Assembly (NCBI GenBank): GCA_965659715.1
Contig: CBFHXE010000006.1
Location: forward strand, 1 to 64,000
DNA length: 64,000 nucleotides
Source of the DNA: CABZJG01 sp965659715
Lineage (GTDB): Bacteria > Pseudomonadota > Alphaproteobacteria > Rhodobacterales > Rhodobacteraceae
Direction of reading: 5' to 3'
Under the pieces are notes generated by a model that made no database searches, had not been told where the DNA came from, and saw nothing but the letters and a program-made list of their open reading frames with translations. This document shows positions 42,224-51,471 of this stretch, piece after piece (the first letter of the stretch is position 1; each line of letters begins with the position of its first letter). The translations under genes and the position numbers were made by a program.

Positions 42224-42792
42224 GATTTCGCTCCGGTCATATCGATAATCTCAATTTCAGTCACGATCATGTCCAAAGGTTGATCCGTGGGCTCAAGCGG
42301 CAAGGCCTCGGCGACCTGATCTGCATAGGCAAAGCCGATCGCCAATGTTGCACGCCGATTGCGTAAAAGTTCAAGCGTTCGGTCATAAAATCCGCCCCCA
42401 TAACCAAGCCGCCCACCGCAGAGATCAAAAGCGACCAGTGGAACAATCACAACTTGGGGTTCGAAAAACGCATCCACTGCAGGAACTTTTGCGCTAAAAG
42501 GGCCCTCTTTCATCTCACAGTCTGGTTCCCAGCGGGAAAATTTTAATGGCGCGCCTTCTGCTTGGATGACGGGAACCCCGACCCTGCCATGAGCGCTGGC
42601 TTCTGCCATGGCCGGTCGTGGATCAATTTCGGTTCGGATTGGCATATAGCCAGCCAGTGGCACCCCGCGATACCCCGCCAACACGGATGAAAGCAGCCCA
42701 GCGCCGGTTCCGCTATCGGCTGCATGCGCCAATTTACGGCGTGCAAACGCCGCCTTGCGCGCCGCTGCTTTCAACTCTTCGAGCCGGTTCAA
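42220..42792 (-). CDS. 5-formyltetrahydrofolate cyclo-ligase
   Basis: This 190-residue enzyme converts 5-formyl-THF to 5,10-methenyl-THF with ATP. Conserved parts are the N-terminal basic helix (AARKAAFARRKLAH), YMPIRTEIDPRP, and the ATP/Mg segment VPLVAFDLCGGRLGYGGGFYDRTL. It overlaps mgtE at its start and the OsmC gene at its end (ATGA both times), so the three genes are tightly coupled. 6S RNA, often found next to this gene, could not be found here. Confidence 0.92.
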   Translation of the reverse strand: MNRLEELKAAARKAAFARRKLAHAADSGTGAGLLSSVLAGYRGVPLAGYMPIRTEIDPRPAMAEASAHGRVGVPVIQAEGAPLKFSRWEPDCEMKEGPFSAKVPAVDAFFEPQVVIVPLVAFDLCGGRLGYGGGFYDRTLELLRNRRATLAIGFAYADQVAEALPLEPTDQPLDMIVTEIEIIDMTGAKS

Positions 42793-44180
42793 AACAACAC
42801 CAGCGCAGCCAGCCCGAGAAAGGCAAAAAAGCCAACAACATCTGTGACCGTGGTCACAAAAGCGCCTGACGCGAGCGCTGGATCAATCCCGATTTTATCA
42901 AGCAAGATCGGCACACCGGTTCCGGCAAGCCCTGCAATAAGCAAATTGAGCACCATGGCCAAGGCGATCACATACCCAAGTTGCGGGGATCCATACCAGA
43001 TCATACCGATGACCCCCATCACCACGGCAAACACTGCCCCGTTGATCAACCCAACCAAGGCTTCGCGTCGAATAATGCGCAAAAAATTGGACCCTGTAAG
43101 GTCTTTGGTGGCAATGGCGCGCACCGCAATGGTCAGACTTTGGGTGCCAGCATTGCCGCCCATTGAGGCAATAATTGGCATTAAAACTGCCAGCGCCACA
43201 AACTGCGCTATCGTCGCCTCGAACTGCGCAATGACCAAGGATGCGGCCACAGCTGTGACCAAATTAACCGCCAGCCACGGAAACCGCTGGCGTGTGGTTT
43301 CCAGCACCGTGTCGCTCAGCCGGTTGTCACCGACCCCGGCAAGCCGCAGAATATCCTCTTCGTGTTCTTCATCAAGCACAGCCATTGCATCATCAATTGT
43401 GATAACACCGATAAGCCGACCATCTGCACTGATCACTGGCGCTGAAATAAGGTGGTACTGATTAAACGCATAGGCCACATCTTCTTCGTCTTGGGCCGCC
43501 GGTATGGTGCGAAAAGTTTCTTCCTTGATGGACATCAGCGGCATGTCACGCTGCGACGACATCAACCGGCCAAGTGTAACGTTGCCGATCGGATGTATTT
43601 TGGGATCTACAAGGATCACATGATAGAACTGCTCGGGCAGTTCCTCTGCGTTTCGAAGGTGGTCAATGGCTTCGCCAACGGTCCAATACTCAGGTGCAAA
43701 CACCACTTCGCGCTGCATCAAACGGCCGGCGGAAAATTCCGGATAGGTGAGGGATTGCTCGACAGCGATACGGTCACTGTCATCTAAAGCTTCAAGGATC
43801 GCTTCTTGCTGAGGTGTTTCCAAATCTTCTAAAAGATCGACAACCTCATCGCTTTCCAGCTCTCGCACCGCACCTGCTAGCACCTCGGGTGATAGAAGCG
43901 TAACGACCTCTTCGCGCAGCCCTTCGTCAAGCTCGGCCAGAATATCGCCGTCAAATTCGCGGTCGTAAAGCGCAATAAGCCGGCGGCGGTCATAAGCGGT
44001 GATTTGTTCTAAAAGATCGGCCACATCGGCGGCGTGCAGCGGTTCAATCAATGTGATCAGTTGATCTCGGTCCTGCACTTCGACCGCATAAAGGATGGCT
44101 GAAACAGCACGGCGGTCAAGTACATAGGCAGCCACATTTGCATCATGATCTGGCGCCATTAAGCTGTCTTGGTTTTGCAT
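42789..44180 (-). CDS. mgtE: MgtE-family magnesium transporter
   Basis: This 463-residue protein has the MgtE N domain (acidic helical repeats, about 30-140: LHAADVADLLEQI), two CBS domains (about 145-265) and five C-terminal helices (from about 295) with PIIASMGGNAGTQSLT, the pore-forming signature. It is a Mg2+ channel gated by cytosolic Mg2+ bound at N/CBS. The ATG at 44180 is chosen as AAAGG lies upstream and the extra N-terminal residues are unlikely. First gene of the block that includes the cyclo-ligase and OsmC genes. No M-box was seen. Confidence 0.94.
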   Translation of the reverse strand: MQNQDSLMAPDHDANVAAYVLDRRAVSAILYAVEVQDRDQLITLIEPLHAADVADLLEQITAYDRRRLIALYDREFDGDILAELDEGLREEVVTLLSPEVLAGAVRELESDEVVDLLEDLETPQQEAILEALDDSDRIAVEQSLTYPEFSAGRLMQREVVFAPEYWTVGEAIDHLRNAEELPEQFYHVILVDPKIHPIGNVTLGRLMSSQRDMPLMSIKEETFRTIPAAQDEEDVAYAFNQYHLISAPVISADGRLIGVITIDDAMAVLDEEHEEDILRLAGVGDNRLSDTVLETTRQRFPWLAVNLVTAVAASLVIAQFEATIAQFVALAVLMPIIASMGGNAGTQSLTIAVRAIATKDLTGSNFLRIIRREALVGLINGAVFAVVMGVIGMIWYGSPQLGYVIALAMVLNLLIAGLAGTGVPILLDKIGIDPALASGAFVTTVTDVVGFFAFLGLAALVLF

Positions 44181-44316
44181 GGTAGGACCTTTCGCACGTT
44201 GCGACCTTGATACTAACAACAGTTACAAAAAAACAATGACAATCCCCTAGTTTACGGGACCAAAGATGATCTTTATGGTAAATTCGCTGACATTCACAAG
44301 AAAGCGCATTTAAACC

Positions 44317-45627
44317 ATGGCTGCAAGCACCTGCGACAAACTTTTGCTCGGGCAAACCCTGCGCTTCATGGACAACCCTTTTGAACAAGGCATAGAGGCT
44401 GCCACGCAAACCAACAGCAAGGGCGGTATTTTAATCAGGGAGGGAAAAATTAAAGCCATCGGTGCGGGCGATGAGTTGCGCGCGGCTCACCCTCAGGCCG
44501 AAGTTATTGAGTACGGCGACAAACTGCTGGTCGCGGGTTTCGTCGACGCGCATGTGCATTATCCGCAAACTGCGATTATCGCCAGTTGGGGCAAGCGGCT
44601 GATTGACTGGCTGAACACCTATACATTTCCAGAAGAAATGCGCTTTGATGATCCGCACTATGCCGCGATGATTGCCGAACGTTATCTGGATTTAGCGCTG
44701 TCGCATGGCACTACGGCTTTCTCCAGCTACTCCACCATCCACCCGGTCAGTGTTAGCGCGCTTTTCGAGGCTGCCGCCAAACGCGGCCTGTGTGTGGTTG
44801 CGGGTAAAACCTGCATGGACCGAAATGCCCCCGAAGGCCTGTGTGACACGCCGCAATCAGCTTATGATGACAGCAAAGCACTGCTGCAGAAATATCACGG
44901 CAAGGACCGGTTAAACTATGCCATCACGCCAAGGTTTTCGCCCACCTCAACACCCGAACAGCTTGCCGCATTGGGTGCGCTTTGGGCTGAGCACCCCGAA
45001 TGCTTGATGCAAACCCATCTGAGCGAACAAGTTGATGAGATTGAGTGGGTGCGCGCCTTGTTTCCAGAGGCCCGCGATTATCTGGACACTTATGAACGTT
45101 ACGGCCTGCTGGGCGCGCGGGGTGTTTATGGCCATGCGATTCATCTTGAGCCGCGCGAAAAAGACCGCCTTAAAGAAGTTGGCGCAGCGCTGGTGCATTG
45201 CCCAACTTCAAACGCATTTATTGGCTCTGGCCTGTTTGATATGGGCGGGCTTATGACAGCAGGCCAGCGCATTGGATTAGCCACTGACACTGGAGGCGGG
45301 TCCAGTTTTTCGATGCTGCGCACCATGGCTAGCGCCTATGAGATTGGCCAGTTAAACGGCACCGTGCTGCATCCTGCCGAACTGATGTGGCTGGCCACTA
45401 CGGGATCGGCCAAAGCCCTGCACCTTGATCCGCAAATCGGCACACTTGATCCGGGTAGGTTTGCAGATATCGTGGTATTGGATCTGCAATCAACTCCGGC
45501 AATTTCTCAACGCGCAGTTCGAGCCGATGACCTATGGAGCGCATTGTTCCCAACCATTATGATGGGCGACGACCGCGCCATTAACGCGGTTTGGGTACAG
45601 GGAAATTTGGTAAAGACGCCCGCATAG
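44317..45627 (+). CDS. guaD: Guanine deaminase
   Basis: This 436-residue amidohydrolase converts guanine to xanthine and ammonia. Metal site motif is GFVDAHVHYPQ, followed by SHGTTAFSSYST, QTHLSEQVDEIEW, GHAIHLEP, and LATDTGGGSSFSML with the catalytic Asp. The motif PQTAIIASWGKRLIDWL after the first histidines is typical of GuaD. It is divergent from mgtE. An 8-oxoguanine deaminase-like gene lies 1 kb away, forming a loose purine salvage or catabolism neighbourhood. Confidence 0.94.
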   Translation: MAASTCDKLLLGQTLRFMDNPFEQGIEAATQTNSKGGILIREGKIKAIGAGDELRAAHPQAEVIEYGDKLLVAGFVDAHVHYPQTAIIASWGKRLIDWLNTYTFPEEMRFDDPHYAAMIAERYLDLALSHGTTAFSSYSTIHPVSVSALFEAAAKRGLCVVAGKTCMDRNAPEGLCDTPQSAYDDSKALLQKYHGKDRLNYAITPRFSPTSTPEQLAALGALWAEHPECLMQTHLSEQVDEIEWVRALFPEARDYLDTYERYGLLGARGVYGHAIHLEPREKDRLKEVGAALVHCPTSNAFIGSGLFDMGGLMTAGQRIGLATDTGGGSSFSMLRTMASAYEIGQLNGTVLHPAELMWLATTGSAKALHLDPQIGTLDPGRFADIVVLDLQSTPAISQRAVRADDLWSALFPTIMMGDDRAINAVWVQGNLVKTPA

Positions 45628-45762
45628 CACTGACGTTATCCGTCATTTCCTCGGCCCGAAGTTGACCGCTTCCGTTGTATGCGTTCTATGAATGACCGAT
45701 TTCTCGTGCTAAGGTCAGCGCAAGGTTACACAGTTGCTTAGTTATTTTCCGCTAGAGAATTT

Positions 45763-45768
45763 TATAAT
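45763..45768 (+). promoter_or_regulatory. Candidate -10 box for the methyltransferase gene
   Basis: A perfect TATAAT at 45763-45768 lies 28 bp before the ATG at 45797. A matching -35 is not convincing. The UTR would be about 20 nt and has no obvious Shine-Dalgarno. Confidence 0.3.
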
Positions 45769-45796
45769 TTCATAACCAAATATTTGACACTTTCTT

Positions 45797-46570
45797 ATGA
45801 AAACGTATCACCAAGACGGCAACCACAGAAAAAGCGCCTTTTCCGGATTGCAGAAGGATTATGAGGCTGCGCGGCCACAGTATCCCCTAGCCGCGTTGGA
45901 GCTTATAAAGCAGCATTGCCGGTCACCAGGCCTGATTTGTGATATCGGTTGCGGCACAGGAAAATTGACACGGCAACTTGGCGCATTGTATCCCAATACC
46001 GAAATTCTAGGATTTGATATCAACGCAGATATGGTCTCCGCCGCTAAAAATGCGGGTGGCGCTGGAATATGCTATGCAGTTTGCCCTGCCGAAGACCTTC
46101 CTCTTGCTCAGCAGAGCGCAGATATCATAACTGTGGCGCAAGCGGTACATTGGTTTGACCGGCCTGCCTTTTTTAGGGAATCCTTGCGGATTTTATCCAC
46201 ACGCGGCGTGCTTTTCCTGATCGAAAACAATCGCAACTGGAAACGAAGTGTGCTTCTTGCCGGCTATGAGGATTTACTTGAAGAGCTGTCGCCAAATTAC
46301 TCGCGGCTCTATCGCGGCTTTGATGGCGCGGGTGAGGCCAAAGAGGTAGGATTTAGCCAAGTAAGCACCCAGCGCTATCCTTGGGTGCGCAAAATATCGC
46401 CAAAGGGTTTTGAACAAATGGCCCGATCTTCAACCCACTATCAAGCAGCTTTAAAAGCCAACCCAGAGGCGACAGAAGCTGCGCTCAATGCGCTGCTTTC
46501 CGCATCCGGTGATGCCGATGGTCAGATCACTGTAGAGTATGAGATAAAAATTATTGCGGCAGCTTTGTGA
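45797..46570 (+). CDS. Class I SAM-dependent methyltransferase
   Basis: This 257-residue protein has motif I at ICDIGCGTGKLTRQLG (about 49-64), motif II region ILGFDINADMVSAAK, and ADIITVAQAVHWFDRPAFF (post I to III). This is the Methyltransf_11 pattern found in UbiE-like and trans-aconitate-methyltransferase-like enzymes; HWFD is typical of the latter branch. Acceptor substrate is unknown. It lies alone between guaD and the convergent 8-oxoguanine deaminase-like gene. Confidence 0.85.
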   Translation: MKTYHQDGNHRKSAFSGLQKDYEAARPQYPLAALELIKQHCRSPGLICDIGCGTGKLTRQLGALYPNTEILGFDINADMVSAAKNAGGAGICYAVCPAEDLPLAQQSADIITVAQAVHWFDRPAFFRESLRILSTRGVLFLIENNRNWKRSVLLAGYEDLLEELSPNYSRLYRGFDGAGEAKEVGFSQVSTQRYPWVRKISPKGFEQMARSSTHYQAALKANPEATEAALNALLSASGDADGQITVEYEIKIIAAAL

Positions 46571-46592
46571 TCCAAACCTAAAATAGTTTTGA

Positions 46593-47933
46593 TCACATCA
46601 GGTTTCGTGCCAACCGGTTTTGCTCGGCAATCACGGCTGGCAGGTCAAGCTTTGCAAAGGCATGATCGCGGATAATCTGTTGTCCTTCCACAAAGAGATG
46701 TTTCACCGTCATTGGGCCGGCAAGCAAAAGCGCGGCCGGGTCCCAGCTTCCGGCAGACTCGAGGCTTGAGACATCCCATATGGCCAGATCGGCGCGTTTG
46801 CCCGGTGCAAGCCTACCGCATTCGGGCCGGCCCAAAATATCGGCCCCGCCCCGGGTGGCGAGTTCCAATGCTTCGCGCGCCGACATGGCATCTGCCCCCA
46901 AGGACACACGCTGCAACAACATGGCTTGGCGCGCTTCAAGAATTAAATTGCTGCTGTCATTGCTGGCCGATCCGTCAACGCCCAAACCAACAGGTACCCC
47001 GCGATCTCGCATCTGCCGGATCGGCGCAATGCCTGATCCCAATCGGCAATTTGAGCAAGGACAATGGGCCACGCCGGTTTTGGTTTCTGCAAAAAGCGCC
47101 TGCTCTGAAGCGTCAAGTTTTACACAATGCGCGTGCCAGACATCTGGGCCAACCCAGCCCAGATCTTGTGCATATTGCCCCGGGCGGCAGCCGAATTTTT
47201 CTAATGAGTAATCAATATCTTCTTGGTTTTCGGCCAGATGCGTGTGCAGATGAACCGACTTATCACGCGCCAACAGCGCCGCCTCGCGCATCAAATCGCG
47301 GCTGACCGAAAAGGGCGAACACGGGGCAATTCCAACCCGAATAAGCGCGGACGGATCACGGTCATGAAAGCGGTCAATCACGCGGATGCAGTCTTTTAGG
47401 ATGTCATCTTCTTTCTCAACCAGATCATCAGGCGGCAAACCACCATCACTTTCGCCGATGCTCATGGAACCGCGGGTGGCATAAAGCCGGATGCCAACCT
47501 CATGCGCCGCCTGGATGGTATCATCAAGCCGCGCGCCATTTGGATAAAGATAAAGATGATCCGAGCTGAGCGTACAGCCAGATAGGGCCAATTCAGCCAA
47601 ACCCACCATAGCTGATACGCGCATTTCATCCGGACCAAACCGCGCCCAGATCGGATAGAGCGTTTGCAGCCATCCAAAAAGCAAAGCATCCTGCGCCTCT
47701 GGCACGGCGCGGGTGAGGGTTTGATAGAGATGGTGGTGCGTGTTGACCAACCCCGGCGTGACCACACAGCCGCACGCGTCAACAAGTTCAGCCGCTGGGC
47801 TTTGAGATGTTAGGTTGTGACCCAACTCGATAATTTCACCACCCCGTATGCGGATGTCAGCGCCGCGCAACTCTTGGCGCTGGTCATCCATCGTAAGGAT
47901 ATGATCGGCATTTTGAATAATGAGGTCTTGCAT
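46593..47933 (-). CDS. 8-oxoguanine deaminase-like amidohydrolase
   Basis: This 446-residue metal-dependent deaminase has the first metal motif VNTHHHLYQTLTRA, then HLHTHLAENQEDI, WHAHCVKLD, VAHCPCSNCRLGSG and LGVDGSASNDSSN (catalytic Asp). The SNCRLGSG and HHHLYQ pattern is that of the 8-oxoguanine/isoxanthopterin deaminase group and the hydroxydechloroatrazine relatives. ATG 47933 directly follows the stop of the HisN-like gene, so the two are coupled; the longer frame from 48023 overlaps that gene and is rejected. Confidence 0.88.
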   Translation of the reverse strand: MQDLIIQNADHILTMDDQRQELRGADIRIRGGEIIELGHNLTSQSPAAELVDACGCVVTPGLVNTHHHLYQTLTRAVPEAQDALLFGWLQTLYPIWARFGPDEMRVSAMVGLAELALSGCTLSSDHLYLYPNGARLDDTIQAAHEVGIRLYATRGSMSIGESDGGLPPDDLVEKEDDILKDCIRVIDRFHDRDPSALIRVGIAPCSPFSVSRDLMREAALLARDKSVHLHTHLAENQEDIDYSLEKFGCRPGQYAQDLGWVGPDVWHAHCVKLDASEQALFAETKTGVAHCPCSNCRLGSGIAPIRQMRDRGVPVGLGVDGSASNDSSNLILEARQAMLLQRVSLGADAMSAREALELATRGGADILGRPECGRLAPGKRADLAIWDVSSLESAGSWDPAALLLAGPMTVKHLFVEGQQIIRDHAFAKLDLPAVIAEQNRLARNLM

Positions 47934-47934
47934 T

Positions 47935-48774
47935 TTATTTGGCTGCAACCGCATAGGGCGCAAGCAAGGGAAGGACTTCATCAAGCAGCTGTTGATTGGC
48001 GCAAGCCACCACCTGACCACCAAGATGCGCAGGGCCGCCCTGCCAATTCGTCACCACTCCACCCGCCGCCTCAACCACCGCGATCGGTGCCTGAATATCA
48101 TAGGCGTTTAAACCCGCTTCGATCACCAAATCAATCTGCCCAGCGGCCAGCAAGGCATAGGCATAGCAATCAGCGCCATACCGCACCAAATTGGCACAAT
48201 CAGCCACAGCGCGAAACCCTTGGTAATCTGCCTTGGTGCCGACCTCAGGGTATGTTGAAAACAATGTTGCTTGATCCAACTTATTGGCTGGCCGCGCCGC
48301 CAGAGTACGTTTGCCCAAAGGGCCATTATAGTAGGCTTGGCCAAACCCGCCGACAAACCGCTCGCCAATATAAGGCTGATCAATGATACCCAAAAGTGGG
48401 CCGGACTGATCAGACAGAGCGATTAAGACCCCCCATGTGGGAGTGCCACTGATAAATCCGCGCGTGCCATCAATAGGATCAAGAACCCAACTTAACCCCG
48501 ACAGGCCAGACGATCGGCCGAACTCTTCGCCCCAAATTCCATCTTGAGGGCGCTTTGTCGCAAGAACGTCGCGCATCGCCTGTTCTGCGGCCTTATCGGC
48601 AGCAGTAACAGGGTCAAAACCTGCAGCATCCTTATTTTCCAAGGCAAGATCAGAACCCCTGAAATAGGGTAAAATGGCCTTTTTCGCAGCCTCGGCCATT
48701 TCGTGAGCCACAGAGATTAAGTCCGTTTGTTCATCCGCAGAGATGGGATTGCGCAAGCTGTTTGACACGCTCAT
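47935..48774 (-). CDS. hisN: HisN-type histidinol-phosphatase (inositol monophosphatase family)
   Basis: This 279-residue phosphatase has the Mg2+ motifs GEEFG, DPIDGTRGFISGTPTWG and AYDIQAPIAVVEAAGG. The RGFISG continuation is a mark of HisN-like histidinol-phosphate phosphatases rather than SuhB. It would finish histidine biosynthesis before the last dehydrogenase. ATG at 48774 is more likely than 48810. It overlaps neither neighbour but is followed immediately by the deaminase gene. Confidence 0.85.
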   Translation of the reverse strand: MSVSNSLRNPISADEQTDLISVAHEMAEAAKKAILPYFRGSDLALENKDAAGFDPVTAADKAAEQAMRDVLATKRPQDGIWGEEFGRSSGLSGLSWVLDPIDGTRGFISGTPTWGVLIALSDQSGPLLGIIDQPYIGERFVGGFGQAYYNGPLGKRTLAARPANKLDQATLFSTYPEVGTKADYQGFRAVADCANLVRYGADCYAYALLAAGQIDLVIEAGLNAYDIQAPIAVVEAAGGVVTNWQGGPAHLGGQVVACANQQLLDEVLPLLAPYAVAAK

Positions 48775-48822
48775 GGACGCTTTTTGCCCTTTTAAAGATG
48801 CCTGACCCATATGCAGGCTGGT

Positions 48823-49194
48823 TTAAGCAACGTCACTCAGAACCCGTGCAAGATCAAACAAACGGCGACGTTGATTTTCTGGAATTGAGTAATAAGACCG
48901 AACTAAATCCAAGGCCTCTTTATCACCCATTAAATCCGCTGGAACAGATTCACTAGACCCAGCAGCTGCCACTTCCTGCTCAATGCCTTCAAAAAAGAAG
49001 TTTACCGGAACATCCATGGCCTCCGAGATGTCCCAAAGCCGTGACGCACTGACCCGGTTCGCACCTGTTTCATATTTTTGGATTTGTTGAAATTTTATAC
49101 CAACTTGCTCAGCCAATTGCTGCTGAGTCATGCCAACCAACCAACGACGTTGACGAATTCGTTTACCCACATGTAGATCAACTGGGTGCGCCAT
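48823..49194 (-). CDS. XRE-family transcriptional regulator
   Basis: This 123-residue regulator has an N-terminal helix-turn-helix (10-65): GKRIRQRRWLVGMTQQQLAE, QQIQKYETGANRVSASRLWD. An acidic linker follows, and the C-terminal helix (LVRSYYSIPENQRRRLFDLARVL) probably dimerises. This short form is common and conserved in alphaproteobacteria. It is transcribed towards hisN, 48 bp away. AAGGAA precedes the ATG. Regulon unknown. Confidence 0.85.
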   Translation of the reverse strand: MAHPVDLHVGKRIRQRRWLVGMTQQQLAEQVGIKFQQIQKYETGANRVSASRLWDISEAMDVPVNFFFEGIEQEVAAAGSSESVPADLMGDKEALDLVRSYYSIPENQRRRLFDLARVLSDVA

Positions 49195-49469
49195 ATAATA
49201 TTCCTTTTTGCTCCCCTCTTTTAATTAAGAGGTGTGTCATCGCGCGATCATCGCCCGATTTTGAAAATTACTGCGTCGCGCATCCCGTCAACGCAAATCG
49301 ATCATATCAGAACCATCTAATCACGCAAGAGCTTAAAGAAACCTAAGCGAATCGCAGAAATATTTCGTTCAATTTTTGCGGGTATACTCTTGGGGTTGCA
49401 AAATATTTGGCTATTTGATTTCAATCTTGCTGATATTGCAGTAAATGCAGCAGCAAAAGTGAGTATAAA
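49195..49469. other. Divergent intergenic region
   Basis: About 275 bp between the XRE gene and the oxidoreductase gene. It should hold both promoters. GCGCGATCATCGCCCGATT near 49238-49256 has repeated CGATCA/CGCC elements that may be an XRE operator, but no clean palindrome stands out. No gene was seen. Confidence 0.3.
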
Positions 49470-50429
49470 ATGCAGGCACTTCAAGTCACACAGTTCGGGC
49501 AAAACCCGCAGGTTAGCACCATTGACACCCCAAAGCCGGCTTCAGGCCAGGTTCGACTAAAAATACTTGCCTGCGGCTTGAACTTTGCCGACCTTTTGAT
49601 GATCAAAGGAACGTATCAGGACACCCCACCAGTGCCTTTCACGCTCGGATTAGAATTGGTGGGTATTGTCGACGCCTTGGGGCCCAAAACGTCAGGGCCA
49701 GCAATTGGAACGCGGGTCGCGGTTTACAGCGGCCAAGGCGGTTTGGCGCAATACGGCTGCTTTGATGCCACGCGGTGCCTGCCTTTGCCAGACGGCGTTC
49801 CGACCATTGAAGCCGCAGGATTTCAAATTGCTTATGGGACCAGTCATGTGGCTTTGTACTACAAGGCCCGCTTGCAGCCGGGCGAAACCTTGCTTGTGCT
49901 TGGGGCGGCTGGCGGCGTCGGGCTCACTGCGGTTGAACTGGGTAAGTTAATGGGCGCTAAAGTTATTGCTGCAGCCCGCGGCCAAAAACGGCTGGATATT
50001 GCGGCAGCCGCTGGCGCAGATCATTTGATCGATTCGGAAACCACAGATTTGCGTGAAGCGGTCAAAGCACTTGGTGGCGCGGATGTGGTCTATGACCCGG
50101 TTGGCGGCGATCAATTTGCCGCAGCTTTTCGCGCCTGCAACCCCGATGGTCGCATGATTGTCATCGGCTTTGCCAGCGGCACGGTGCCGCCCATAGCAGC
50201 CAATCACATGATGGTGAAAAACATCACCGTCCAAGGGGTGAATTGGGGCGGATATATGCGGTTTAAACCACAAGTGCTAACCGAAAGCCTTAGAACCTTG
50301 ATCGATTGGTATCAGGCTGGACGGCTTAAGCCGCATATTAGCCATATAGTGCCCTTTGAGCAGGCCGTTGAGGGTTTGGATCTGCTACGCACCCGTAAAT
50401 CTACGGGGAAAGTGGTGATCACACTTTAA
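49470..50429 (+). CDS. NADPH:quinone oxidoreductase (MDR family)
   Basis: This 319-residue zinc-free medium-chain dehydrogenase/reductase has the N-terminal GroES-like domain (GLNFADLLMIKGTYQ, PFTLGLELVGIV) and Rossmann domain with VLGAAGGVGLTAVELGKLMGAK (around 138-158). The absence of the zinc-binding cysteines and the NFAD motif fit the QOR2/zeta-crystallin group. It reduces quinones or acts as an enoyl reductase with NADPH. Single gene, 137 bp before the YccA gene. Confidence 0.88.
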   Translation: MQALQVTQFGQNPQVSTIDTPKPASGQVRLKILACGLNFADLLMIKGTYQDTPPVPFTLGLELVGIVDALGPKTSGPAIGTRVAVYSGQGGLAQYGCFDATRCLPLPDGVPTIEAAGFQIAYGTSHVALYYKARLQPGETLLVLGAAGGVGLTAVELGKLMGAKVIAAARGQKRLDIAAAAGADHLIDSETTDLREAVKALGGADVVYDPVGGDQFAAAFRACNPDGRMIVIGFASGTVPPIAANHMMVKNITVQGVNWGGYMRFKPQVLTESLRTLIDWYQAGRLKPHISHIVPFEQAVEGLDLLRTRKSTGKVVITL

Positions 50430-50566
50430 AATTGTTCATGCTATGCGAAAAATTTATAAAACAACTGTTTTCTCGTCTTGAAACCCGCTATAGGTTTGCC
50501 AATATCTATTATAACGGATTTCGCATCGCGCGAGGTCTTCTGTATTAAGACGAACCGGAGGTTAAA

Positions 50567-51343
50567 ATGGCAGAATATAAAACCGTACAATCCGCAGTCG
50601 GCGCCCGCGCTGCTGAGATTGACGAGGGCCTGCGCGCCCACATGAATAAAGTCTATAGCACCATGTCCATCGGCATGTTGATCACGGCGTTGGCCGCTTG
50701 GGCGATAGCTGGGCTTGCCACAACGACTGATCCAGCTCTGTCCGTTGGTACGATGAGAAACGGCACAATGCTAACCGGACTGGGTGTTGCTATATACACC
50801 TCTGCCCTGCGGTGGGTTATTATGCTTGCACCACTGGCGATGATCTTTGGCTTTGGCGCTGTGATGCAACGGGCCTCTGCAGGTGCTGCGCAGTTGTTTT
50901 TCTTTCTGTTCGCGACGCTGATCGGCGTTTCGCTCAGCTCGATCTTTATCTTCTACACAAGCTATTCAATCGTTCAGACCTTCTTGGTGACCGCTATCGC
51001 TTTCGCTGGTCTATCGCTCTGGGGCTATACGACCAAGCGTGATATTTCCGGTTGGGGATCGTTCCTGATGATGGGAGTGATTGGTATTTTGGTGGCAATG
51101 ATCGTTAATATCTTCCTTGGCTCACCAGCGATCATGTTCGCAATTTCAATTCTGGGCGTGCTGATTTTTGCGGGCCTCACCGCCTATGATACGCAAAACA
51201 TCAAGAACACCTATCTTGCGCATGCGCATCACGGTGATCAGGAATGGCTCGACAAATCGGCCATTCACGGTGCGCTGAACCTCTATCTGGATTTCCTAAA
51301 CATGTTCCAGTTCTTGCTGATGTTCATGGGCAGCCAAGAATAG
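50567..51343 (+). CDS. Bax inhibitor-1/YccA family membrane protein
   Basis: This 258-residue protein has seven membrane helices (first about 30-50) and a family signature FAGLTAYDTQNIK before the last helix, with a Asp pair in the C-terminal region linked to pH-dependent Ca2+ leak in homologues. The N-terminal 25 residues are polar. A very good GGAGG lies 6 nt before ATG. It ends in a clear terminator. Confidence 0.93.
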   Translation: MAEYKTVQSAVGARAAEIDEGLRAHMNKVYSTMSIGMLITALAAWAIAGLATTTDPALSVGTMRNGTMLTGLGVAIYTSALRWVIMLAPLAMIFGFGAVMQRASAGAAQLFFFLFATLIGVSLSSIFIFYTSYSIVQTFLVTAIAFAGLSLWGYTTKRDISGWGSFLMMGVIGILVAMIVNIFLGSPAIMFAISILGVLIFAGLTAYDTQNIKNTYLAHAHHGDQEWLDKSAIHGALNLYLDFLNMFQFLLMFMGSQE

Positions 51344-51368
51344 AGGCACTTACCTCATAATTCCAAAA

Positions 51369-51397
51369 GGCCGGACATAGCGTCCGGCCTTTTTTTA
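51369..51397 (+). terminator. Rho-independent terminator of the YccA gene
   Basis: GGCCGGAC (51369-51376) and GTCCGGCC (51382-51389) form a perfect 8-bp stem with a 5-nt loop and a run of eight T from 51390. Confidence 0.93.
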
Positions 51398-51420
51398 AGA
51401 GTGCAAAAGTATATGACAGT

Positions 51421-51471
51421 GTTTTTTCGGACATCGGCATAGCAATGGGCCACGTCATGTCCAGAAAAAAC
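51421..51471. repeat. Long inverted repeat between two convergent terminators
   Basis: GTTTTTTCGGACAT (51421-51434) is complementary to ATGTCC-A-GAAAAAAC (51457-51471), with one bulged A and a 22-nt loop. It is outside both the YccA terminator and the rpmG terminator, with no coding role. It may be a second terminator or a small structured transcript. Confidence 0.5.

Noticed and set aside
44181..44316. 6S RNA (ssrS) expected close to the 5-formyl-THF cyclo-ligase gene
   Set aside because: mgtE directly overlaps the cyclo-ligase gene and the gap before guaD is too short; no 6S-like hairpin was seen.
45661..45740. 20-codon frame (MRSMNDRFLVL...) after guaD
   Set aside because: Too short, no ribosome binding site, and overlaps the likely promoter of the methyltransferase gene.
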